A DNA stretch of 64,000 bases from Arion vulgaris (GCA_020796225.1 CM036759.1:21091813-21155812); one strand, 5' to 3'. Positions 24,346 through 35,569 are shown, counted from the first letter of the stretch. Made by a program: numbers and translations. The notes: a model not told the origin generated them from the letters alone.

Positions 24346-24347
24346 TA

Positions 24348-24517
24348 TTTCTTCTCTGAACACTCCATATCGACCCCCCGTTAAACCACTCTTTGTGATT
24401 TGTATGTGATCTGAGCCTAAGAGTGAGTGAGCGTTGTGCCAGTTATGTACCTACAACTAGGCCAGCTCATACGACTTCTGTGACTTTTGTTTTTTATTAC
24501 TAGGGTGCTTCTCTAGG
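24348..24517 (-). mobile_element. SINE-B fragment (3' two thirds)
   Basis: Minus strand: ACTCCATATCGACC, CACTCTTTGTGATTTGTATG, CTAAGAGTGAGTGAGCGTTG and ACTAGGGTGCTTCTCTAGG. The head is absent. Confidence 0.75.
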
Positions 24518-24524
24518 TATACAT

Positions 24525-25505
24525 GTGTGTCGTCTGTGTGTAAATTTGAGCGTACATCAGTATACTCATCCTGTCAGTATGTGTGCGTGTGTATGTATAT
24601 ATGTTTGAACATACAGCAGTATACTCATCCTGTCAGTATGTGTGCGTGTGTATGTATATATGTTTGAACATACATCAGTATACTCATCCTGTCAGTATGT
24701 GTGCGTGTGTATTTATGTATGTTTGAACATACAGCAGTATACCCATCCTGCCAGTATGTGTGTGTGCATATGTATCTGTGGACGTCCAGTAGTACTCATC
24801 CTGTCAACATGTGTGTGTGTATGTGTCTGGACGCACAAACAGTATACTCATCATGCCAATGTGTGTGTGTGTATGTATGTGTGTTTGGACGTTTAACAGT
24901 ATACTCATCCTGTCAATATGTGTGTGTGTGTATGTAAGGGCCACAAAGATATGGTTTTATAGAAGAATGATGAGAATCCCATGTACTGTTAAAATGACTA
25001 ATGTTGAGGTGCTGAATGAGATCAAGACACAGAGAAAGCTTATCATCAATAAAAGAAAGAGGCAGTCATCCTTTTTCGGACACGTGATGAGAAAAGGAAG
25101 TTTAGAACACATTGTGATAACTGGTAAAATCGAAAGGAAAAGAGACATAGGAAGACAGAGAGAGAGAACATTTTGGATAGCCTGACTTCATGGCATGGAA
25201 AAACGTCAACATCTGAGATGATAGCAAACACCAGAGACAAAGATTTGTGGAGATCCATGATCGCCGACGCCAGCCGGCACGGCACCTGATGATGTATGTA
25301 AGCTTGGACGTACAGCAGTATACTCATCATGTCAATATGTGTGTGTATGTATATATGTTTGGACGTACAGCAATATACTCATCCTGTGAATATGTGTGTG
25401 TATGTATGTATGTTTGGATGTACAGCAATATACTCATCATGTGAATATGTGTGTGTATGTATATATGTTTGGATGTGCAGCAGTATACTCATCCTGTGAA
25501 TATCT
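24525..25505. repeat. Minisatellite, 59-bp unit, split by a LINE
   Basis: Unit with GTGTGTATGTATATATGTTT then a block ending CAGTATACTCATCCTGTCA. Starts at 24561 and 24620. Copies lie at 24525-24930 and resume at 25303-25505 after a LINE insertion. Confidence 0.92.
24939..25293 (+). mobile_element. LINE 3' end inserted in the minisatellite, 9-bp TSD
   Basis: Reads RATKIWFYRRMMRIPCTVKM, later SSFFGHVMRKGSLEH, then after one frameshift DKDLWRSMIADASRHGT and a stop before (TGAT)n. This matches the C-terminal end of LINE endonuclease/RT proteins. GTATGTAAG occurs at 24930-24938 and 25294-25302, a 9-bp duplication, although this word also resembles the array. It is a 5'-truncated, recently inserted copy. 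Confidence 0.85.
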
Positions 25506-25678
25506 CTATTTTTAAAACTAAACATACACTAAACAAAAGAAAAAGAAAAACAATAATTCTATACAAACATATTTTTCTTTCTCCCGTACAAACCGTAATG
25601 CCGGAGAGTTGTTCAAAAAATAACAACTCTGACTTCTACCGCGCTTCAATTTCGCACTGTGTATCATAACATCCTTTT

Positions 25679-25830
25679 ATTGTCATTTTTATCTCAAAGT
25701 GTCGAACACTGGTGCCATGCCTTGGAAACCTGACGCCATCTTGGCGTCATTGGATACCTGTCTGGCCACAAAGTTTCGGTGCTCCGTTTAAGTGCCGTGG
25801 CACTGGCGGAGCACGGCACTTGCGTGTACG
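25679..25830. other. GC-rich hairpin cluster
   Basis: TGACGCC (25731-25737) pairs with GGCGTCA (25743-25749). AAGTGCCGTG (25790-25799) pairs with CACGGCACTT (25812-25821). GTGCTCCG (25779-25786) pairs with CGGAGCAC (25807-25814), overlapping the previous stem. All stems are perfect. No gene or known RNA family recognised. Confidence 0.6.
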
Positions 25831-26084
25831 ATATAGTGAGCAGATGAGGAGAGAGACTGTGTATGTTTTTTTTTAAACTTATTCATTAGAAATAAAAATA
25901 TATATATATATTAGTTTTTACTAACCAGAAAAAGATAAACTAAATCGGGGCCAGAAAAAAATGTGATTTTAGATTCTGAAAGTTTACACTTACAAGAAAC
26001 GACAAGATTGGATATTTTGATGATCTTTTCTCTTTTGTAAGCTTGATTGTTTCTAAAAGTGTAGAAGAGATAGAGAGACGGGGG

Positions 26085-26445
26085 CAAGAGAGGCGCGAGG
26101 GAGAGAGAGAGAGAGAGGGGGCAAGAGAGAGCGAGAGCGTGAGAGAGCAAGAGAGAGAGAGAGAGAGAAAGAGAACAAAAGAGCAAGAGAGAGCACGAGA
26201 GATTAAGAGAGACAGAAGAGAGAGCGAGCAAGAGAGAGAGAGAGAGACAGAGAGCGAGCAAGAGAGAGAGAGAGAGAGGGCAAGAGAGAGAGAGGGGGCA
26301 AAAGAGAGCGAGAGAGAGAAAGAGAACAAAAGCGCAAGAGAGATAGAAGAGAGAGCGAGTAAGAGAGAGAGAGCGAGACAGAGAGAGAGAGCGAGCAAGA
26401 GAGAGAGAGCAAAGGAGAGAGACATAGAGAGCAAGAGAGAGGAGT
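26085..26445. repeat. (GA)n-rich purine tract, about 360 bp
   Basis: Almost pure purine on the plus strand with AGAGAGCGAGCAAGAGAGAG variants. Long open frames on both strands are low complexity (Arg/Glu or Leu/Ser) and are not genes. Confidence 0.95.
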
Positions 26446-26449
26446 GCGA

Positions 26450-26894
26450 GAAAAAAGTACTCCTAGCTCTAATAGCAGTTTCCAGCCCCCCACCTTTCTA
26501 TGAAGAATCAGATCTGATGTATTCTACAGTATAACACCAGATGTGGCACTTTAAAGTGGGGGTTTTCTGTTTGTAAAAGAGTAAGTTTCCCTTCTTCACA
26601 TATGTATGTTCTGTTGAATAAAATGCATATACTTTGACAGAAATTCGAATTTGTCTATTCTATATGATATAGTGGTCTAACGGGTCACAAAGTAATTCAA
26701 GTTCTCGGCAAAAACCACACATATCACAAAGTGGGGTTGACTTGATTGATAACAGCAAACTGAAAAAAAACCCAATTCTGTACACAATTCAATGAGACAA
26801 GTAGTGTTTCACATTTGTTCCGAGTCTATAATTTTACTGAATTCCTACAATGTTCTACAAGAAAATTTAAATTTTTGGGGAGATTTGTTTTTTT
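26450..26894. other. Unique intron sequence with a possible SINE relic
   Basis: At 26680-26745, GTTCTCGGCAAAAACCACAC then ATATCACAAAGTGGGG resembles decayed SINE-A. Otherwise nothing. Confidence 0.3.
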
Positions 26895-27118
26895 AACTGC
26901 TTCTTCTTCTTGCTTTCAGCCGTTATGAATGCAGGCGTAGTCAGAGCACCTGGTATTGCGCTTCTACCTGATTTGTGAGGGAAGGCCTGCTTTTCTAACT
27001 ATTAGTGTCCCTCGCCATAAAGGCGGGACTTCTCTGGCTACAGATGGCTCTAATACCAAGCAACCTGACTACGCATGAGTTCATAGCCACGAAAACAAGA
27101 AAGAGAAGAAGAAGAAAA
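26895..27118. mobile_element. Repeat-G fold-back pair
   Basis: Left half is minus (CTTCTTCTTC tail then CGTTATGAATGCAGGCGTAG). Right half is plus (AATACCAAGCAACCTGACTA then CGCATGAGTTCATAG, ending in (GAA)n). The two copies face outward with their tails, so the locus is a large inverted repeat. Confidence 0.6.
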
Positions 27119-27119
27119 T

Positions 27120-28124
27120 GTCGTTAACTGCAGATAATGTAAAGAATTATATGCTTTAGATACAAACAACTGTACATTAAAGAAAAAACAAATCGGAAAT
27201 GAACAAACAACACACGAAACAAAATCAATGAGAAAGTTTGAAAATCTTGTGTCACATTAACGTCAGAATAATATATGTTAGGATCACAAAGCCAATATCT
27301 ACAATTTGATAAATATTCTTTAAATAGCATAGGAAATGGCTAGTTATAATAACTGACAAGCTTGGAAGATCCTGAACTGCAAGTCATCAAACACAGCACG
27401 TGAGAAACGGACGATTCCATCAATCAAATAGTATTTTTCTCCAGAAAAAAATCGACTGTGTCAAATTGAATGAAAGCAGACTCAAAATTGTCAGTACTAG
27501 AAATCTCTTAACTTGGAGAAGAAAAGGAAAGAAAAAAGGAAGAAAGAAAACTACAGCGGGCACTTCGTCAGAAACAATATTACAAAAATTGCAGAAAAAG
27601 AAGAAACATTCTGGTGTTTATTGGAAGCAGTTTTCCGAGGCCGAAATTGACGAGTTATGGCCGCCAGTTCATTCAGAAGATGGCGGAAGAGTGTATTGGA
27701 AATTGCACCAGCGGTGATTACGGTTTTCAAACTGACGTCTCGGCTAGTGTAACCTCTGCCAAAGTAGTTTTCCAGAAAAAAGCCCAGTAACTTGATTAGT
27801 CCCATTTCCAACGTCTAAATTGCTCCAATTTTCTTGACCCTTTGTCTGGTCCAGCGAAATGTTTGGAATCCAAAATGTAGTTATTTTCAGATTAAGATTA
27901 ATAGATTAAAAGGAGGAAGGGAAAGACTGATAACACGTCATAGTCATTCAGGAACTGTCAATTTTTGAAGTACTCCGACTGTGGTGCAGCTAGAAGTCAG
28001 CACCACTTAGATCTGCGAGTAAACTAGAATTAAACCAAGTACTCTATGGACATTACATATAATAATGTGACAGTAAATGAAACAGAACAGTACTGGTAAA
28101 ATAGGACACCAGGAAAAGTAATTT
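27120..28124. other. Unique intron sequence
   Basis: No recognised features. A plus-strand open frame at 27400-27717 is Lys-rich and has no family signature. Confidence 0.35.
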
Positions 28125-28497
28125 AGAAGGCATCGAACAAAGCACGGTCTGAAGAACAAATCAAATCACAAGGCATATAAATATACTGTAACGTAAATAG
28201 ATATATATATATAGATATATTAGAGGGCATCGAACAAAGCACGGTCTGAAGAACAAATCACAAGGCATATAAATATACTGTAACGTAAATAGATATATAA
28301 ATATAGATATATTAGAGGGCATCGAACAAAGCACGGTCTGAAGAACAAATCACAAGGCATATAAATATACTGTAACGTAAATAGATATATAGATATAGAT
28401 ATATTAGAGGGCATCGAACAAAGCACGGTCTGAAGAACAAATCACAAGGCATATAAATATACTGTAACGTAAATAGATATATATATAGATATATAAT
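28125..28497. repeat. Tandem repeat, about 92-97-bp unit, 4 copies
   Basis: Starts of GGCATCGAACAAAGCACGG near 28127, 28225, 28318 and 28410. Each copy ends in a variable GATATATA run, which accounts for the length differences. SINE-C follows directly. Confidence 0.93.
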
Positions 28498-28499
28498 AT

Positions 28500-28710
28500 A
28501 TTCGAAGGTCGTGGGTTCGAGTCCAGACCGCGCCATTCTGTTCACGAGTGCAGTTTTTTCAGAGACCCCCTAGGATTGTTGCTGAAACTACGGAGTTCAT
28601 GCTTTGTGCAATACTCTCGGCAGGTGGCGTGCCATTTCTGCGGAGAGGGACCGAGCAATATGGGGTAAAACCCGGTGCAATGAAGTCAATCCTTCGGCTC
28701 TTAAACCATT
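28500..28710 (+). mobile_element. SINE-C copy, starts at the B box
   Basis: GGTCGTGGGTTCGAGTCCAG is a clean B box. The body follows (GCAGGTGGCGTGCCATTTCT) and the end is AATGAAGTCAATCCTTCGGC. The A-box half is missing at the junction with the tandem repeat. Confidence 0.85.
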
Positions 28711-28949
28711 TTATATATATATATATACATACGTACACAATATACAATATATATATATATAACTATAGCAATAAATGTTACAGAAGACGTAACTTTCTTT
28801 CCTCTTGCTTTGGGTCTTTTCCAGTTCGCGCATGCACACTTGTATTGCATGAACATAATACGTATATGTTGTAAGTATATCTCTCTCTATCTATATATAT
28901 ATATCTACTATGATAATGTATTAAAGAAGAGTCCTAAGTATATCGTGGA

Positions 28950-29215
28950 CAGAGAAGAGAATAAGCAGATCTATCAAGGAACAAAATCATAATCAATGCA
29001 ACACTGGCTAATGCGATAAATAAGAAAGAGAAAATTGAGATATGTTGGACATATAAAAGACATAATAGACCATCATGGAAGGAGGCATACCTTCAAAGAG
29101 GAGAAGAGAAAAACCATACGGGACATCTGGCCTATGAGAGAGAGAAATTTCGGAGGACTGTTGGGGTGGGAAAGTTCTGCTCAGGACGAGCTATTTGATG
29201 ATGTATGCAGTGCAT
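28950..29215 (+). mobile_element. LINE 3' relic
   Basis: Plus frame RKRKLRYVGHIKDI then HHGRRHTFKEEKRKTIRDIW resembles the LINE C-terminal pattern (K/R-L-x-Y/W-F-G-H-I ... basic linker ... W). It ends near a TGATGATG tail. Confidence 0.5.
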
Positions 29216-29287
29216 TTATAATATGCAATGATATGCATACTATATCAAATAACAGCTATAAATATTCACTATACTATAGTTAGGAAT

Positions 29288-29435
29288 GAATGAAAATCGT
29301 GGCATATCCTTCACATGACATCGCCATCAACCACAGTAAACGAGTTGTTCATTTTTTAGGCACGGCTTATACGTTAAGTAGTTTGCCATTGTTTTCTTAA
29401 CAGTGAGGTCTACTTTTACCGTTCGTAAAAACTGA
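29288..29435 (-). mobile_element. SINE-D fragment joined to a repeat-G fragment
   Basis: GAAAATCGTGGCATATCCTT to TTACCGTTCGTAAAAA is SINE-D body. From 29433 the sequence GATTTTTGCGTGAAGGCCAG is repeat G (to about 29507). Confidence 0.7.
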
Positions 29436-29509
29436 TTTTTGCGTGAAGGCCAGTTTTCCTTATTATCAGTTCCCCCCGCAATACAGTTGTTCTTTTTCCT
29501 TCTTTAGAG

Positions 29510-30572
29510 TTAAGATGCTATCTCTTATTGTCTGTTAATGTTGGTTGATGTCTTCTCTTGCCAGTGTATGCCATGATTAAATTGTATTTCTTCTATTATT
29601 TGTTATTCGATTGTGTTGTTGAATATCCTAAACATACTTGTAACTCTCTATAAACATCGTTGTCTCTATATTATTTCTTTTCATCATTCGACCACATTCA
29701 TTTATAGCAGCACTTTGTTATAGCAGAGCCACAGTTGTAGGAATATTCTTTCTTTTCATTCGAATGCAGATCACGGTGAAGTGATCTGGGCTTGAGACTT
29801 TGGCTGTAAGCGTTTGATCAGGCCTTGATCATGCAGCGAGCATTGCGCCACGTAATGAAGGTTGTCAAATAAGGCCACATAGGCCGCAAAGAAAAACAAC
29901 AAAACATACACTTTTTTATGTTTATACTTTGATTAATAAGGGATAAAATAAACATACACCACTAAAGTTTACTTTGAAAATATTATAAATATTTATATCA
30001 CTTTAGGCAAACGTTGGAGAGGAGATTTTTGAAGAGGGAATGGAAGTTTGGGGATATCATACAGCAAGGGCAAAGATCATTAGATGATTTTCCTACTCAC
30101 TTCATGAGCTGCATCAAAGTCCAATCACGTGCCATCAGAAACGCGTGCGTCGAGCTATCTGGCGAACGAGACAGCTTCTGACTGTCATCTTGATCCAAGA
30201 CGAGGACCCCAGACCTGAGCTCTAAAGCCCCAAAACTAACACCCTATCGCGTTCTCCGAAACCAGGCCTGTCAATCCAGCCGACATTTCTCATTAGACGG
30301 TAGAAAGCTTTTTAAGACCGAGGACTGATGACGTCTTGCATCTACTTGCGTCTCAGAGATTACGATTGAACCCGAATCATCATCGCCTACAATGAGAGCA
30401 TGTAAATGTCATGCTTCTTATGAAATGAGTCTCTTGTCAGTTGTCATAGAACATGCATCATAACGTATGTGATATAGACACATCTCTTCTAGTTAGTTGG
30501 TACGAACCTTTGCGCTCAAGTGGTCATACTTGATTTATATGTTTAATTAGTATCTTAAAAGAACTTATGAAA

Positions 30573-30576
<4 letters not shown>
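29510..30576. other. Unique block, GC-richer at 30000-30420
   Basis: No repeat family. 30000-30420 is complex, with CCTGTCAATCC at 30267-30277 (one mismatch from the CTGTCAATCA form of the Pbx-Meis decamer) and an E-box in AATCACGTGCC. A candidate regulatory element only. Confidence 0.35.

Positions 30577-30639
<63 letters not shown>
30577..30639. repeat. (TA)n microsatellite
   Basis: Pure TA run of about 60 bp. Confidence 0.95.
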
Positions 30640-30640
<1 letters not shown>

Positions 30641-30834
30641 GTACACAGAAGACAGAACAGAGAAACAAAAACATTTAATGTATACACATGGTATCTGTGT
30701 ATATGCTCACAAATATTCATAAAACAACAATCTGATAGAGCTAAGTCAAGTTAAACATACACATAGAAGATCTACCCACATATTACCACAACTGAGAAAG
30801 ATGATCACTTCCAAGGCTATACAGTGCAGCACAT

Positions 30835-30835
<1 letters not shown>

Positions 30836-30878
<43 letters not shown>

Positions 30879-30915
30879 CAAAAAGAGAGAGAAAGAAAGA
30901 AAGAGAGCGAGAGAA
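30836..30915. repeat. (GA)n-rich simple sequence
   Basis: AGAGAGAG with AAAG interruptions. Confidence 0.9.
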
Positions 30916-31036
30916 ACACATTCCCCAACATTTTTACTGTCATAAAGACAGAAAAAAAGTTGAACTTGAAAGACACAACTGCATACTAGACACATTTCAG
31001 AGAAACAATTAACATTAGAAACATCTACCAGGAGTC

Positions 31037-31038
<2 letters not shown>

Positions 31039-31089
<51 letters not shown>
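31039..31089. repeat. (TA)n microsatellite, target of the MITE at 31090
   Basis: Pure TA run ending exactly where the MITE begins. Confidence 0.9.
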
Positions 31090-31092
<3 letters not shown>

Positions 31093-31347
31093 GGTGTTCA
31101 ACTTAAAAACAGCACTTGAATGGAGCTAATCTTGCATATATGTATGGAAATGAGAAGGTTCAGTTATGACGTAGTATAGATCAAGGTTGTGTGACGGTGT
31201 GTAATTGTAGTGCGGGAATGGGACGATGAACAAATGTGACGTAGGACGAGCTAGTCAGAACCGGTTTAAATAGTAAATAAAACATCTCAATTTTTACCTG
31301 GCAACTTTCGAATTGTCAATGGGGCTGCAATTATCTTGAACATCCTG
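31090..31347. mobile_element. Mariner-like MITE, 258 bp, TA target
   Basis: Begins CAGGGTGTTCAA and ends TTGAACATCCTG, a 12-bp terminal inverted repeat with one mismatch, flanked by TA on both sides. TA duplication and CAGGGTG-type ends are typical of Tc1/mariner derivatives. The interior is non-coding. Confidence 0.75.
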
Positions 31348-32248
31348 TATCTATATATACATACATCTTTAGTTAAAGGTATTATATATATTTGCCAAAT
31401 CCACTGCCTTGTGGGAATGGTGAAAAGGAGGGGAGGGATGCATGGGAAAGCTAAAGGTGAGGGGAGTAAGCCATAATAGAATATCTCTACTGCTTTGTGG
31501 GCCAGCATGGTTATACAGAAGGATAGAGGAGTAAACCAGGACCACAAGTCCTGAGGAGCCCTAATATCAAAGTGGATCCCATTTCATTTCATTGCTGGTA
31601 TCCCTTGCAAACCCTGTTTAATTTTAAATGTACAAACTCTTGTCCCTTTCATATATTGAAACAGTACGGTCGAGATGGGTTGTGTGCAAAAATAAACAAG
31701 ACACATTCCTCATATTAGCTGCCAAGGTTAGTAAGGAAGTATCTACACAACATGTCAAATATTCGTACATAAAGACGAAAAAAAACAAACATACGATATA
31801 CATGTGTGTGCGTGTGCGCGCGCGTGTGTGTATATGATGTTAGAAAACAAATATGGTAAATGATGTGACATTTCAGAGCATATATGTATGCACAAATGAA
31901 ACAACATTGATCAACTATACTTATATGCAAATGTTACAGAGCCATATTAGTTATGACATTTCCTTCAGCGCCAGTCTTGCATGATACAACTATATTATAA
32001 CCTAACAAATAACTCCGTATCAATCTTCTATATAATTCGGTAGCGTGCACACAATTACTGCACTTGGTGAGTCTGGCGACATAGGAAAATGCTCAAAATA
32101 CGTATATTTTATTATTCTAGAACCTTGGGGAAAATAATACGTTTTCTAAAAAAAAAAAATTACCGTCATTTCCAAATACTATAGAGAAAAGAGCAGGCTG
32201 AGAAATTACTGTAGAGAAAATGAGAAGAGCAGGCTGAAAAGCCGGTAC
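31348..32248. other. Unique intron sequence with (GT)n at about 31800-31836
   Basis: Alternating TGTGTGCG / GCGCGCGTGTG tract (Z-DNA-type alternation) at 31800-31836. A direct repeat of GAGCAGGCTGA lies before the SINE. Otherwise nothing. Confidence 0.4.
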
Positions 32249-32503
32249 TCGTCCGAGTGGTCACCGGGGCCCAAATTTGGGGTGTACAGAATAGAACCAC
32301 TGTTACCTGCCACGCATGTCACAAGAGGCGACTAAGGACGTTTGGCTGAAATCGGATGGATGTGTCCTAAACGTGTAGAAGTCTATGCGTTTAGGGGCCT
32401 ACCAAACCAATGTGCAACGTATACACGTTCTTGGCAAATATCAAACATATCACAAAGAGTGATTAAAATTGGTGGTAAAGGACGAACGCAAAGAAGAAGA
32501 AAA
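32249..32503 (+). mobile_element. SINE-A copy
   Basis: Plus-strand full-length copy ending AAGAAGAAGAAAAAGCC. GAAAAGCC before the head and AAAAGCC after the tail may be a short target-site duplication. Confidence 0.88.
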
Positions 32504-32514
32504 AGCCACTGCCC

Positions 32515-32800
32515 AGGCAAAATTCATTAGAAAGATTTTTACAAATAATTTCTACAAAATATTATCACCATCTACTAAATATATTGAGCACCATCGACAG
32601 TGCTACGGAGTTATGCACAAGTCGCTGAGATCTTTCTGTTTAAGATAGAGATCTCAGAAAACATTGTTATATTGAGCACCATCGACAGTGCTACGGAGTT
32701 ATGCACAAGTCGCTGAGATCTTTCTGTTTAAGATAGAGATCTCAGCAAACATTGTTACTCACCAAAGTGTAATAATAGTAGCAGATTAATCAACAAATCA
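32515..32800 (+). mobile_element. SINE-E copy with internal 88-bp duplication
   Basis: Starts CAGGCAAAATTCATTAGAAA and ends near GATTAATCAACAAATCAAT. The segment starting ATATTGAGCACCATCGACAG is present twice (32581 and 32669, 88 bp apart) and is the family's conserved body block. Confidence 0.75.
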
Positions 32801-33870
32801 ATAAATGTAGAGAAAATATGCGGCCCGCATTCAAGTTCTGAATAGCGCTAATCATACATATTTATATTCTTTCTTGCCAACAGTATCATTTGTTTACCTA
32901 CGTCCCTTAATTGTTTACAAACAGCTGCACACGTTAAGGAAACAATTCATTAATATTTCCTCCTACAAGCGAGACCCTTAACTAAAATTTTCATATTTCT
33001 TTAGGGGTCAACTCTAGTAGGAATGTAAAAAAAAAAAATCTTGGACAACAAGATTTAACCATATTGAAAGATAATAAAGATATAGAATGTATATATATAA
33101 TAATATAAAATAAATATCATTATGCTGATGTTGCACAATGTATATAATATATATAGTGAAAGATATAAAGATACAATGTATACACAATTATACGCTGATG
33201 TGAGTCTACTTATTTGTCCTTTCTATGTTTCAAAATAAAAAAGAACAAAAAACTTATGAATAGAAGTTTAAAGCACACAAGAGGTATGTACAATCGAACA
33301 TGGATAACAGAATGGTGAGTAAAAGGAAAGAGACGCAAAGTGAAGATGAATAAATAATAAATAAACGAAGGATGAATAAATATTGGTGAAAAGAGACAAA
33401 CAAAAAATGATTAATAAAAAAGCTAACCAATACAAAGATTTTAAAAAAAAGATGAAACAAAAGAAAGGTGAACTAAAAGAATGAACCAAAAATAGAACAA
33501 AAATAAAGACGAACAGAGATGACCAAAGAATTTTTAATTAATCTTGGATTCTCCGAAAGAGTTAGTTAATCCTTATTTTTCATGTTTGTTGACCAACATG
33601 CTCTAATATAACAAATAAAAGGTTCCCCTTAGGTTGAAAGTAGCATGTCTCGGCTGAAAGAGACGTTAATCATCTACTTAACAAACAAAATGAGCAAAGA
33701 ACTATGAAAGGAAAAGAAATATAACCAATAGAACGATCAGCCAATGTAAAATGAACGGCGATGACCAAAAAACAAATCACCAAACAAAAGATAACTAAAA
33801 GAATGATGAGCAAAAGTAAGATAAAGAACATGTAGAACAACTCTAGTAAATTAACGTTGTTTCCTATTTT
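32801..33870. other. AT-rich unique sequence
   Basis: Very A-rich on plus. Two near copies of an ATATAATA...GCTGATG phrase at about 33100-33200. No genes. Confidence 0.35.
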
Positions 33871-33871
33871 T

Positions 33872-33985
33872 CACAATAGAAACAGCACGCAAACATTTCT
33901 ATATCTACAATAGAAACAGCCCGCAAACAGTTCTATTTTTACTATAGAAACAGCACGCAAACAGTTCTATATTTACAATAGAAAA
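33872..33985. repeat. Tandem repeat, about 34-bp unit, 3-4 copies
   Basis: ACAATAGAAACAGCACGCAA then ACATTTCTATATCT; starts at 33872 and 33907, then a TATAGAAAC variant near 33943 and a partial copy near 33975. Confidence 0.88.
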
Positions 33986-34440
33986 TAACTACATCTACTA
34001 GGTTATTGTTAATGTAGAAGACTGGACATTTTCTTGGAAGATTAAACCATGCGAATTTTCCACCTGTCCTGTACCATTTGGTCTGGTAGATTGATATGCG
34101 TGCATTCCAGTCTAGATTCCGGTTTTACAGAGATAATTCCGGATGAATTCCATGAGAGAATGTCTAGAGTGCGAGACAGTAGAAGAGAGGGGAATAAATA
34201 CCGTTAGGGAAAATCAGAAATGGCTCTGGTTGAGTTTTGAGACGTTTTCAGTGAGGGACAAAAATGAACAGAAAAATATATATTTTCAGAAAGAATATAA
34301 TCGATTCAAGAAAAGTGGATTCAAGTTACCATCAAAGCATATCTTTCCTACTTCAGTGTTCCATTTCATTGCTCATCTTATACCTTCATCCTTGTGGTCA
34401 TAACGTAGACAAGCTTGGTCCAAGCGCTCACTCCTTTGGT
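33986..34440. other. Unique sequence downstream of the Meis exon
   Basis: Two overlapping open frames at 34143-34449 on plus show no domain. No further feature. Confidence 0.35.
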
Positions 34441-34684
34441 TCATTTTGACTTCATTGCATCGGATATTTACCTATTATGGTTCGGTACTTCTTCATAGAA
34501 ATGACATGTCACATGCCGAGAATATTGCACAAAGCACGAACTCGGTAGCTACAGTAACAATCCTAGGAATCTTAGGGATCTCTGAAAAAAATGCACAAAT
34601 GAACAGAACGACAAGATACACATTCGAACACATGACCTTTAGAACACAAGGCAACGGCTTATTCTCTTAGCCACAGAGAACCCA
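34441..34684 (-). mobile_element. SINE-C copy
   Basis: Minus-strand copy with head GGCTAAGAGAATAAGCC at the right and body CATGCCGAGAATATTGCACA (plus reading). It lies 190 bp downstream of the Meis exon donor, inside the 28-kb intron. Confidence 0.75.
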
Positions 34685-34873
34685 GGCTACTTTAGAAGTG
34701 TACAAGTGGATGTCTGAAAATGTGTAAAGAAGAACAGTAGAAACTTCAATAAACTATGCATTAGCTTGGGAATGGGATTCTATGGTATGCACAATGACAT
34801 ACTGTGAGAAGCACATTTATACACGTGTTGAATGTAAGAAACCAAACAATAAAGGACAACAATGGAAACTTAC

Positions 34874-35019
34874 CGAAAGATGCTGAAACAACCATGCTCT
34901 CATTATATTTGTGGCTACCTTCGGAAATATGCCACGTTTTTTATTCCTCTTTGAGCCTCTATCGTCGTCCTCATCTGCCGTTCCCTCGCCAGACCCAACA
35001 CTGTTATCTAACCCATCTC
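34874..35019 (-). CDS. Meis: Meis/homothorax homeobox gene, internal exon (homeodomain N-arm and helix 1)
   Basis: An internal coding exon of a TALE-class homeodomain transcription factor; Meis/Hth proteins act in the nucleus with Pbx/Exd and Hox partners. Read on the minus strand, a pyrimidine-rich tract and TTTCAG acceptor precede the exon and GTAAGT follows it. The exon holds 2 nt of a split Gly codon plus 48 codons. It opens with [12 protein letters not shown], continues with an acidic and then basic stretch ([15 protein letters not shown]), and ends with [12 protein letters not shown] followed by RAWLFQHLS. The last part is the family signature of the homeodomain arm and helix 1. [13 protein letters not shown] points to Meis rather than Prep/Pknox, whose equivalent starts RGVLPKHATN as I recall it. 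There are no stops or frameshifts. The next exon is 28 kb downstream on the same strand. The upstream exon, which must end one base into a Gly codon, was not found before position 64000. Confidence 0.96.
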
Positions 35020-35099
35020 CTGAAACAAAGAAAAAATAGTTCAAATAAGTAAATGACGATAGATGAATAATTTAGCCTGAGAAACAGACATGTATTGGT

Positions 35100-35185
35100 A
35101 TTCAGAGATAGATAGATGACAGACAGACAAGACAGACAGACAGACAGACAGACAGATAGACAGATAGATAGATAGATAGAGCTAG
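35100..35185. repeat. (CAGA)n / (GATA)n microsatellite
   Basis: GACAGACAGACAGACAG then GATAGATAGATAGAT, about 80-165 bp upstream of the Meis exon acceptor. Confidence 0.92.
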
Positions 35186-35367
35186 ATAGATTATATATAT
35201 TTTATATATTTGAATACAATATTCTGAAAGATGAGAGAGTTCTAATGATGCTTTCAATATTTTTATAACTAATAATTAAAGACCCACGTAACGGAACAGT
35301 TATTTATAGATACAATATGCTTTTAAGATTTAACCAGGGAGTTTTCTACTGATCCAACCGTGTGTAT

Positions 35368-35443
35368 GACTTGGCAGTGTGTAAGCACTTAACAGTGTGT
35401 AAGCACTTGGCAGTGTGTAAGCACTTGGCAGTGTGTAAGCACT
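35368..35443. repeat. Tandem repeat, 18-bp unit, about 4 copies
   Basis: TTGGCAGTGTGTAAGCAC repeated. Confidence 0.93.
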
Positions 35444-35569
35444 ATCGAATCCTGCTAATAAGGAACGTCAAATAGTTCTTTCCGATTATCTTTACTTGGT
35501 AAATCATCTCAAAAATTTATTTAGACAGCAAAATAATTAAGAACTGTTAACCTGTATACATAATGTTTG

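Noticed and set aside
25911..26534. Long Ser/Leu-rich and Arg/Glu-rich open frames
   Set aside because: Translations of a GA-rich simple sequence.
34143..34449. Open frames just downstream of the Meis exon
   Set aside because: On the opposite strand, short, overlapping each other and without domain or splice signals that fit Meis.
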